The position numbers were made by a program, and so were the translations under genes. The notes below the pieces were generated by a model, which worked only from the letters and a program-made list of their open reading frames with translations, did not search any database and had not been told where the DNA came from. A stretch of 10,278 nt of DNA from assembly GCA_019747615.1 (NCBI GenBank), contig JAIEQQ010000506.1, forward strand, positions 1-10,278. The letters are read 5' to 3'. The stretch comes from Phycisphaerales bacterium (GTDB lineage Bacteria; Planctomycetota; Phycisphaerae; Phycisphaerales; UBA1924). Below are positions 4,342 to 10,278 of this stretch, in pieces. The stretch's first letter is position 1, and each line of letters opens with the position of its first letter.

Positions 4342-6873
4342 ATGGTTGGCAAGGGATTGCTGCCGGAGTTGTTTCATCGACGGTTGTTGCTGCTCAGCGC
4401 CGGCGGCGTGCTGGCGCTGCTGCCGGTGGTTGCACGCTTTGGCCAGCTCACGCTGGCCCAAGGCAGCTCGCATCGCGCGAAGGCGGAGTCCAAGCTCGTT
4501 TCGCATCGCTGGGAGCCGACGACGCGCGGGCGCATCTTGGATCGCAAGGGGCGGGTGCTGGCGCTTGATCGCCCGAGCTTCGATATCGCCGTGGAGTACC
4601 CGGTCATCACCGGGCAATGGGCCTATGAGCAAGCCGGCCTCGCGGCACGCAAAGAGGCCGGGCCGCTGTGGCGGCAGCTCTCACCGGTGCAGCGCGAGCG
4701 GCTGGTGCAGCAACGTGCCGCGGAGTTCATCAAGCAGCTCGACGAGGCGTGGAGACAGTTTGCGCTTCGTGCTGATCTGACGCTCGAAGAACTCGAAGAT
4801 CGTCGTGCCGAGATCGTCAGCGAGGTCTCGCGGCAGGCGTCCACCGCCGTGGAGGCTCAGCGCCGCGCTCTGGAGGACGAGATCAACACCGGATTTGAGC
4901 TCACGCCGAACCTGGAGTTTGAGTCGGTGGCGACCGCCGAGGTCGCCCAGCCGATCCGAGAACAACGCACATGGCACGTCATCGTCCACGATGTTGATGA
5001 CGAGGTGGCGCTGCGTTTCCCGTTTGAGACCACGAGCAAACCGGCCAAGGGGCGCGCGGGCAGCGGCCCGGCGGCTGCGGGCGGCGTTGAACAGCCGTTC
5101 TGGATGCCGGGCCTCCACCTGATCGACGGCACCGGTCGCGAGTACCCCGGCGAGACGATGGACGTGCTCGTTGATCGCCGCTCGTTCCCCGGCCCGCTTC
5201 GCAGCGATACCCCCCTGCTCTTCACCGTGCGCGGCGTGATGTCGAGCATCGTCGGCTGGATGCGTAGGCGCCCGCTCGATCAGGATTACTGGTGGCAAGA
5301 TCGCGTCGCGCTCGGCGCTCCGCCCGACGCACGCCAGCGCGCCAACGACGCCGAGATCGCCTCTTGGAGCGAGGCCAGACGCCAGACCGGCGCAGACTCC
5401 GACAACGCGGACCCTCGCGCCTATTTGCCCGGCGAAAGCGTCGGCGCCACCGGTCTGGAATGGGCCATCGAGCAGTCGCTCCGCGGCTCACGCGGGCGCG
5501 TCACCAAGGACGCCGAGACCGGGGTTGAATCCAAGGTCGAACGCGCGCCGGGGCGCGACGTCATGCTCGCGCTCGACGCAACGCTCCAGGCCCGCGTGCA
5601 GGCGCTGATGAGCGGCGACGCAGGGCTCACGGTCGTTCAGGCGTGGCAGAAGAACCGCGCGATCGCCACCGGCACGGAGCTGAGCGGCGCGTGCGTGATC
5701 ATCGAGGTTGATACCGGTGACATTCTGGCGATGGTCTCGTCGCCGACCTTTTCGCGTGAGCAGGCACGCACGAGCCCGGACACCGTCTTTGCACCGGAGA
5801 ACAATCTCGCGATCAACAAGGCTTTCGCTCGGCCGTACGCGCCAGGCTCGATCGTCAAGCCGTTGATGTACTGCGCCGCCGTGACCGATGGCGTGTTCGA
5901 TGCGTTCAAACGCCTCGACTGCACCGGCCATCTCTACCCCGATCAGCCAAACACGTTCCGCTGCTGGATCTACAAGCAGTTCAACGGCTTGACTCACAGT
6001 TCTCAACTCGGCGGGCCGCTGGATGTCACCAGCGCGATCATGGCCAGTTGCAACATCTACTTCTTCAACGTCGGGCGTGCGCTGGGGCCAGAACGCATCG
6101 GCCAGTGGTACGAGCGCTTCGGCGTCGGCCCGAACGCCAAGCACCCGCGCCTGGGACTCGCGCCGTATTTCCCGGGCAGCGCGGGGCGCCTCGTGCCGTC
6201 AGCCGCGGCGAGTTCCGACGAGCCCGCGGTAGATAGCAGCGACGAGGACCGCCAGGAAATGGGCATTCCGGCCGAGGCACCGATGCGTCGCACCGGTGTG
6301 ACGCCCGGCAAGGGCGGGCTCTCGCTCAGCGAGTCGATCCTGATGGGCATCGGTCAGGGGCCGATCGCGTGGACACCGCTGCACGCCGCGGATGCGTACG
6401 CCACACTGGCGCGAGGCGGCGTGCGGATCGTGCCGCGCGTGCGGATCGACCAGACGCCGGTGATCGATGATCTCAAGCTCGATCGACGCGCCGTCGATCT
6501 CTCTCTGGAGGGCCTGCGTCGGGCCGTGACCGAGGACCGTGGCACCGGCCACCACATCTCGCTCGAAGATGGTCGCAAAGAGAATATCTTCAACGCAGAG
6601 GGCGTCAGCATCTGGGGAAAATCCGGCACCGCCGATTCCGGCCTCCGCGCCCGCGATCCGCAGGGTCGCCCGATCGTTGACGAACGCGGCAACCCCGTCA
6701 GCCTTGATCATGCGTGGTTCGTCGTTCTCGTCGGCCCGCAGGGCGGCCGCCCGAAATACGCGGTCTCGCTCCTGGTCGAGCGCGGCGGCTCCGGCGGCCG
6801 CATCAGCGGCCCGCTGTGCAACCAGATCATCCACGCGCTCATCAGCGAGGGCTATCTGGGTGCGGCCCAATGA
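4342..6873 (+). CDS. mrdA: Penicillin-binding protein 2 (elongation peptidoglycan transpeptidase)
   Basis: This class B PBP crosslinks nascent lateral-wall peptidoglycan in the periplasm together with RodA. A single N-terminal anchor lies at about 14-32. The pedestal motif TRGRILDRKGRVLA (61-74) is present, and GATGLE...LRGSRG (368-385) precedes the catalytic domain. All three transpeptidase motifs are intact: SIVK with active serine 503, SCN at 569-571 and KSGT at 760-763. At 843 residues it is far longer than the roughly 630 of E. coli PBP2, whose active serine is residue 330. About 170 extra residues therefore lie N-terminal to the active site. They include a charged, helical, probably coiled-coil stretch (about 95-190) and linkers near 232-252 and 325-362. 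A Ser/Asp/Glu-rich loop (about 620-650) is inserted between the SxN and KSGT motifs. The neighbouring rodA supports PBP2 over the septal PBP3. Confidence 0.96.
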   Translation: MVGKGLLPELFHRRLLLLSAGGVLALLPVVARFGQLTLAQGSSHRAKAESKLVSHRWEPTTRGRILDRKGRVLALDRPSFDIAVEYPVITGQWAYEQAGLAARKEAGPLWRQLSPVQRERLVQQRAAEFIKQLDEAWRQFALRADLTLEELEDRRAEIVSEVSRQASTAVEAQRRALEDEINTGFELTPNLEFESVATAEVAQPIREQRTWHVIVHDVDDEVALRFPFETTSKPAKGRAGSGPAAAGGVEQPFWMPGLHLIDGTGREYPGETMDVLVDRRSFPGPLRSDTPLLFTVRGVMSSIVGWMRRRPLDQDYWWQDRVALGAPPDARQRANDAEIASWSEARRQTGADSDNADPRAYLPGESVGATGLEWAIEQSLRGSRGRVTKDAETGVESKVERAPGRDVMLALDATLQARVQALMSGDAGLTVVQAWQKNRAIATGTELSGACVIIEVDTGDILAMVSSPTFSREQARTSPDTVFAPENNLAINKAFARPYAPGSIVKPLMYCAAVTDGVFDAFKRLDCTGHLYPDQPNTFRCWIYKQFNGLTHSSQLGGPLDVTSAIMASCNIYFFNVGRALGPERIGQWYERFGVGPNAKHPRLGLAPYFPGSAGRLVPSAAASSDEPAVDSSDEDRQEMGIPAEAPMRRTGVTPGKGGLSLSESILMGIGQGPIAWTPLHAADAYATLARGGVRIVPRVRIDQTPVIDDLKLDRRAVDLSLEGLRRAVTEDRGTGHHISLEDGRKENIFNAEGVSIWGKSGTADSGLRARDPQGRPIVDERGNPVSLDHAWFVVLVGPQGGRPKYAVSLLVERGGSGGRISGPLCNQIIHALISEGYLGAAQ

Positions 6874-8057
6874 CGCTGTTCAAGCGATACTTCGGACAAG
6901 ACGCATCGCTGCTCACACCCGCGTGGCTGAGTGTCGTGGCGGCGATCGCGCTGACGCTTCTGGGCGCGTACTGCATTGATGTCGCGTCACAGCTCGAAGC
7001 GCCGTCGAGCGCCGCGGAGCTGGCGCCTCGCACGATCAAGCACTTGGTCTTCATGGGCGTTGGCATGGTCGCGGCGCTGGGCATCGCGCTGCCGGACTAC
7101 AAGCGCTGGCGCCTCGCGGCGTGGCCGATCCTCGGCGGCTGCATCCTGCTGCTGATCTTCCTGCTTGTGCCCTTTGTGCCGTCGTGGCTCGTCGCGCCGC
7201 GCAACGGCGTGCGCGGCTGGATTGACCTTGGCCCGATTGACTTGCAGCCGAGCGAACTGACAAAGCTCGCCTTTGTCCTGTGCGCCGCAGAGTACCTGCG
7301 CGTGCGGCAGAATCACCGCACGATGCTGGGCCTCGTGCCGCCGGCCGCAGTCGCGGCGATCCCCACGGGGCTCATCTTCCTGCAGCCGGACCTTGGCACC
7401 GCGATGCTGTTCGTCCCGGTGCTGTTTGCGATGCTGCTCGCAGCCGGGGCTCGGGCACGGCACCTGCTGCTGGTCTGCGTGTTGGCGGCGCTCGCGGCGC
7501 CTGCCGCGTGGCCGGCACTGAAGCCCTATCAGCGCCAGCGCATCGTCGATGTCTACCGAGACTTCACCGGCAGCCCTCGCGCCGGGTCCCCCACCGCTGA
7601 GCAGCCGCAGACGGCGCGGATGCTTCTGGGCGCTGGACAGACTTGGGGCCTGTCGGACTCGCGCACGCGAGCCGTCGTCCGCTCCAGCCGCCTGCCCGAG
7701 CGCCACAACGACATGATCTTCGCGGTGTACAGCGCCCGCTTCGGCTTCGTCGGCGGGCTGGCCATGCTCGCGCTCTACGCGCTCTGGCTCGCCGGCGCGT
7801 TGCTCACGGGCGCCCGCACGCGCGACGGCTTCGGCCGGCTCGTCTGCGTCGGCGTCGCCACGTTCATCTTCTGCCAGATCGCCATCAACCTCGGCATGGT
7901 CGTTGGCATCCTGCCGGTGATCGGCATCACGCTCCCGTTCGTCTCATACGGCGGCTCGAGCCTTGTCAGCGTCTGGCTCATGACCGGCTTCGTCATGGCG
8001 ATCGGCCTGCGGAAGCCGCCGCCATTCTCATCGCCGGCGTTCCAGTTTGAGGATTGA
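6870..8057 (+). CDS. rodA: RodA, SEDS-family peptidoglycan glycosyltransferase
   Basis: RodA polymerises lipid II into glycan strands at the inner membrane as the partner of PBP2. This 395-residue polytopic protein carries the SEDS signatures: GVRGWIDLGPIDLQPSELTK (113-132), QPDLGTA (172-178), LPERHNDMIFAV (275-286) and, near the C-terminus, GILPVIGITLPFVSYGGSS. D281 aligns with the catalytic Asp of the family (D262 in E. coli RodA, D280 in B. subtilis). The residue before it is Asn where Thr is usual (HND for HTD). The start at 6870 overlaps the mrdA stop as ATGA, implying translational coupling. The in-frame ATG at 6714 would add 52 non-hydrophobic residues buried in mrdA and is rejected. 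No separate ribosome binding site is convincing. Confidence 0.96.
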   Translation: MTLFKRYFGQDASLLTPAWLSVVAAIALTLLGAYCIDVASQLEAPSSAAELAPRTIKHLVFMGVGMVAALGIALPDYKRWRLAAWPILGGCILLLIFLLVPFVPSWLVAPRNGVRGWIDLGPIDLQPSELTKLAFVLCAAEYLRVRQNHRTMLGLVPPAAVAAIPTGLIFLQPDLGTAMLFVPVLFAMLLAAGARARHLLLVCVLAALAAPAAWPALKPYQRQRIVDVYRDFTGSPRAGSPTAEQPQTARMLLGAGQTWGLSDSRTRAVVRSSRLPERHNDMIFAVYSARFGFVGGLAMLALYALWLAGALLTGARTRDGFGRLVCVGVATFIFCQIAINLGMVVGILPVIGITLPFVSYGGSSLVSVWLMTGFVMAIGLRKPPPFSSPAFQFED

Positions 8058-8060
8058 CTT

Positions 8061-8092
8061 CGGCGTGGTCGCGAGGCCGCCTCTTCACGCCG
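8061..8092. terminator. Possible bidirectional terminator hairpin
   Basis: An inverted repeat CGGCGTG (8061-8067) / CACGCCG (8086-8092) begins 3 nt after the rodA stop codon. Inside it a second short stem GAGG (8073-8076) / CCTC (8080-8083) closes a CCG loop. It lies in the 74-nt gap between two convergent genes, where a two-way terminator is expected. No U-tract follows on either strand, so it may only protect 3' ends or work with Rho. Confidence 0.4.
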
Positions 8093-8131
8093 CAGAAACT
8101 GCTCAGCGCGCCTCCTACCGATCGGAGCAAC

Positions 8132-9382
8132 TCAACGATCCGTGCTTGGCTCCGGTGCCGCCGGGCTTGGTTCTGGCGTTGATGGCTTCGCAGGCGGAGC
8201 GACTTCGAGGATCATCCGAAATCCTTGCGTCGGGTGCGCCAAGTCCGGCGGGCTGGCATCCCGCAATCCTGACGTCGCGGCGCCCTGATGCCACTGGAAG
8301 CTCCCGCCACGACGAACGCGTTCTTTGCCGGTCGCCGGTCCCTCGGGGTCCGTGCCAGCGGGCGGGGTAAAGCTCCACCAACTTCTGCACCATTCGCGGA
8401 CGTTGCCGTGCATGTCGTACAGCCCATAGTCGTTGGGCAGCAACTGCCCGACCGGGTGCGCCACGCCACCGGAGTTCTTGCTCGTCCAAGCGATCCGATT
8501 GATGTCCGTCACCGCGGGGCTGTACGGCGCCAGCCTGCCCGCCTGACACGCGTACTCCCACTGCGCTTCGCTTGGAAGGCGGTACACAAACCCAGGAACG
8601 TCCGTCAGTTGCTCGCAGAACTCGTTGGCTTTCGCCCAGGTGATCATCGCGCGCGGATGGTCAGCGGCCTCCACGCGTGTGTGCGACGTTCCGAGGCCGC
8701 GCGCCACCTGCGCATTGGACGCCTCAGTGACAGCCATGTAGAAGTCGCGAGTCAGCGTCACGCCGCGCCCGGCCGGGTTGCCCGTCGTCGCAACGACGAA
8801 CGAGCCGGCCCTGATCCGCACGAACAGCATCCCGATCGAGTTGGCAAAGCTCGCCTTCGTGGAGTTGCTGATCGCCAGGACCTCGCCGTTCACCGGCTTG
8901 CCGTTCCACTCGGTGCCGATCAGTGTTGTCGCGAATGGCGAAGGTTGCCCGGGCAAGAGCTTTGCGAGGGTCTGCCAGCGAGCTTTGGCAATGTCTTCAA
9001 ACGTTGGTGTCGCCGCGGGCCGCTGCTCAACCACCTTCAGCCCTTCGCCCGCATCGATGCCGCCCCACACCACTTCAAACGACTGCCCCTCAGTGACGCC
9101 GAAGATGATCCCATTCAGCCAATACGCCTCGGCATCGGCGCTGACGACAATCACCGAAACGTTGCCTTTCTTCTGCCGCTCCGCATCTCGCGGCGGATTC
9201 AAAAACACCACCGACGACGCCGCGGGGACCGCCCCGACAAACGTGCCGTCGATCCAGAACTCCGCGGTTCGGGACGTTCGGTTGAACGCCTTGAACGACG
9301 TCTCCGCCGCGGCGCTTGACGCCAGCGACGCAAATGCGATCAAGGTCATGGCCACGCACAGAAAAGCACGTCCTATGACCAT
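8132..9382 (-). CDS. Secreted SUMF1/FGE-like domain protein lacking the catalytic cysteines
   Basis: This 416-residue protein has a clear signal peptide (hydrophobic 6-21, likely cleavage AAA-E after residue 26). A beta-rich N-terminal domain (about 28-115) of no recognised family follows. A formylglycine-generating-enzyme-sulfatase domain (about 183-392) then begins SIGMLFVRIRAGSF. It contains RLPSEAQWEYA (268-278), GLYDMHGNVREW (320-331), RRGGSF (357-362) and a terminal QGFRM, all family hallmarks. The tail (about 393-416) is Pro/Ser/Glu-rich. In true FGEs two cysteines follow the RGGS motif and bind copper; at those positions this protein has W364 and A369. It is therefore unlikely to oxidise sulfatase cysteines, and a structural, binding or other role is more likely. 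No sulfatase gene is nearby. The start has GGGAG 7 nt upstream (plus 9390-9394). Confidence 0.92.
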   Translation of the reverse strand: MVIGRAFLCVAMTLIAFASLASSAAAETSFKAFNRTSRTAEFWIDGTFVGAVPAASSVVFLNPPRDAERQKKGNVSVIVVSADAEAYWLNGIIFGVTEGQSFEVVWGGIDAGEGLKVVEQRPAATPTFEDIAKARWQTLAKLLPGQPSPFATTLIGTEWNGKPVNGEVLAISNSTKASFANSIGMLFVRIRAGSFVVATTGNPAGRGVTLTRDFYMAVTEASNAQVARGLGTSHTRVEAADHPRAMITWAKANEFCEQLTDVPGFVYRLPSEAQWEYACQAGRLAPYSPAVTDINRIAWTSKNSGGVAHPVGQLLPNDYGLYDMHGNVREWCRSWWSFTPPAGTDPEGPATGKERVRRGGSFQWHQGAATSGLRDASPPDLAHPTQGFRMILEVAPPAKPSTPEPSPAAPEPSTDR

Positions 9383-9460
9383 GCAATCGCTCCCGGTGCG
9401 GCTCGATGGCCGCCAAACGCGGACTCGGAACGGTATTCATGCGACCTAGAAGTCGGAAAC

Positions 9461-9473
9461 CGCCGTCACGGCG
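9461..9473. promoter_or_regulatory. Palindrome between divergent genes, possible operator
   Basis: CGCCGT-C-ACGGCG is a perfect inverted repeat of two 6-base arms around one base. It lies in the 159-nt divergent region between the SUMF1-like gene and the gene starting at 9542. A symmetric site here could bind a dimeric regulator of either gene. A one-base centre makes it a poor RNA hairpin. GC-rich palindromes of this size can arise by chance. Confidence 0.3.
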
Positions 9474-9528
9474 CGACCAGATCCCTCGAACCGGCGCGAA
9501 CCTTCGGAACCAGAAGTGGGCTCAACCG

Positions 9529-9541
9529 TACAATGTCCAGC
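9529..9541 (+). promoter_or_regulatory. -10-like box for a leaderless start of the last gene
   Basis: TACAAT (9529-9534) matches the -10 consensus at five of six positions and ends 7 nt before the ATG at 9542, so the expected transcription start is on or next to the start codon. The spacer GTCCAGC is not a Shine-Dalgarno sequence. No -35 box is obvious. It is the best single example of the pattern. Confidence 0.55.
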
Positions 9542-10278
9542 ATGTCCTCAATTGCCGCCATCACGAAACTCGCCCGACGTCGCGCGGCGTTGCAACTCGG
9601 TGCCCAGGCCATCGGCCCCGCTCTTCTCGCTGGCTCGATCGTCGGACTCGGCTCAGTCGCCATCGCTCGAACGTTTGGAGATTCTGCGGTCGCTGGCTGG
9701 CGATCCTCACTAGACGCGGCGCCTTGGTGGCTGTTGCTTGGGGTCCCGGTCGTTGTCAGCGTCGCCGGCGCGATCACGTGGGCATTGGTGCGTACCGCCG
9801 GCTCACAGCGAGCCCTCGCGGCACTCTGCCGCGCTGAATCACTGCTCGGATTGAACAACCAGATTTCAAGCGCCGGCGAGTTTGCGAGGTCCTCATCGAC
9901 CGGCAGCTTTGAGCTTGCCGCGATTCGCCAGGGTGAGTCGGTGGCCTCCGGCGTCAGCGCCGCGCAGATCGCTCGCGTCATGCCCGTGCGCTTCGGACGC
10001 AGCACGCCGTGGGCCGCAGTGGTGCTCGCCGGGGGTGTCGTTGCGGGCGTGTGGATGCCGTCGCAACTGTGGTCGAACTGGTTCCCGCAGGGCCCCGGTG
10101 TCTTGGCGGTGAACGAAACGCCGACGCCCGCCGCGATCAAAGACGCCGTAAGCGAACTGGCGACGGTGAGGAACACGATCGAGCCCGCGACTCCCGCCGC
10201 TCAGCCATCGCCAGCGGATGCTGTGACTGTACCCAGTGTCACAGCGACCGCCACTCCTGCGCCCCCGTTGTTCCCCAA
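9542..10278 (+). CDS. Membrane protein of unknown function, N-terminal part (runs off the window)
   Basis: The frame is open for 245 codons from the ATG at 9542 to the window end with no stop, and GC-rich third positions support coding. Hydrophobic segments lie at about 22-42, 62-84 and 156-173. Between the second and third is a soluble stretch with CRAESLLGLNNQISSAGEFA (96-115) and FELAAIRQGESVA (123-135). From about 193 the sequence turns Pro/Thr/Ala-rich, like a periplasmic linker. A two-helix N-terminus, a leucine-rich 'LGL..xISSA' segment and a third helix resemble large envelope proteins I loosely associate with planctomycetes and DUF4175-type proteins. This is resemblance from memory, not a firm family call. 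The start is supported by the TACAAT box at 9529. The gene is cut by the window edge, so its length and C-terminal domains are unknown. Confidence 0.85.
   Translation, partial: MSSIAAITKLARRRAALQLGAQAIGPALLAGSIVGLGSVAIARTFGDSAVAGWRSSLDAAPWWLLLGVPVVVSVAGAITWALVRTAGSQRALAALCRAESLLGLNNQISSAGEFARSSSTGSFELAAIRQGESVASGVSAAQIARVMPVRFGRSTPWAAVVLAGGVVAGVWMPSQLWSNWFPQGPGVLAVNETPTPAAIKDAVSELATVRNTIEPATPAAQPSPADAVTVPSVTATATPAPPLFP

Noticed and set aside
3514..4632. A 372-codon minus-strand open frame spanning both RCTGAMM arrays and the GNAT gene in another frame
   Set aside because: It reads through repeats and out of frame with a clear acetyltransferase on the same strand. The product is low-complexity Arg-rich sequence.
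6714..6869. A longer rodA start at 6714
   Set aside because: It would overlap mrdA by about 160 bases and add an Arg/Pro-rich, non-SEDS extension. The ATGA overlap at 6870 is the normal arrangement and gives a typical RodA N-terminus.
8288..9319. A 343-codon plus-strand open frame antisense to the SUMF1-like gene
   Set aside because: The minus strand has a signal peptide and family motifs. The antisense product is Arg/Pro/His-rich without recognisable features.
8132..9382. Calling this gene an active formylglycine-generating enzyme
   Set aside because: Both copper-binding cysteines after the RGGS motif are replaced (W364, A369), and no sulfatase gene is nearby.

Overview
The window is about 10.3 kb of high-GC bacterial chromosome (roughly two-thirds G+C by eye) with nine protein-coding genes, tightly packed. 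No gap exceeds 300 bases, and I saw no rRNA, tRNA, CRISPR array, insertion sequence or phage gene. The best guess for the host is a member of the Planctomycetota, probably class Phycisphaerae. This rests on the general character of the proteins (a soluble DUF58/vWA protein, a secreted SUMF1-like protein with a divergent core, lineage-specific membrane proteins) and on intergenic ACTGACC/ACTGAAA-type heptamer repeats, which I associate with that phylum. There is no phylogenetic marker gene, so this is an inference of moderate strength.

Layout. Bases 90-3489 hold four plus-strand genes: a small membrane-anchored DUF4177-like protein (90-509), a DUF58/vWA-like protein (617-1657), an eight-helix membrane protein of unknown function (1722-2591) and the folate/queuosine-pathway enzyme FolE2 (2668-3489). 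A minus-strand GNAT acetyltransferase of the SSAT2/thialysine type (3648-4163) follows, bracketed by short heptanucleotide repeat arrays. Divergent from it lies the elongasome pair mrdA (PBP2, 4342-6873) and rodA (6870-8057), joined by an ATGA overlap. A minus-strand secreted SUMF1/FGE-like protein (8132-9382) converges on rodA. Divergent from that, a membrane protein starts at 9542 and runs off the window end.

How the genes fit together. PBP2 (transpeptidase) and RodA (glycosyltransferase) together polymerise and crosslink lateral-wall peptidoglycan, so this organism very likely makes a conventional murein sacculus. mreC and mreD are not next to them. The other genes look like independent or loosely co-oriented functions (pterin synthesis, acetylation, envelope proteins of unknown role).

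Most interesting signals. (1) Five of the nine starts have a -10-like hexamer ending only 5-8 nt before the ATG and no Shine-Dalgarno sequence, which points to leaderless mRNAs. Three others have a clear Shine-Dalgarno sequence, and rodA is translationally coupled. (2) Three heptanucleotide arrays of about seven units each lie around the GNAT gene; two share a consensus and orientation and flank the gene. (3) PBP2 has about 170 extra residues N-terminal to its active serine. (4) The SUMF1-like protein lacks both catalytic cysteines of formylglycine-generating enzymes. (5) A nearly G-free C-tract leader before the first gene could form a G-quadruplex on the opposite strand. I found no clear evidence of a wholly new multi-gene system.
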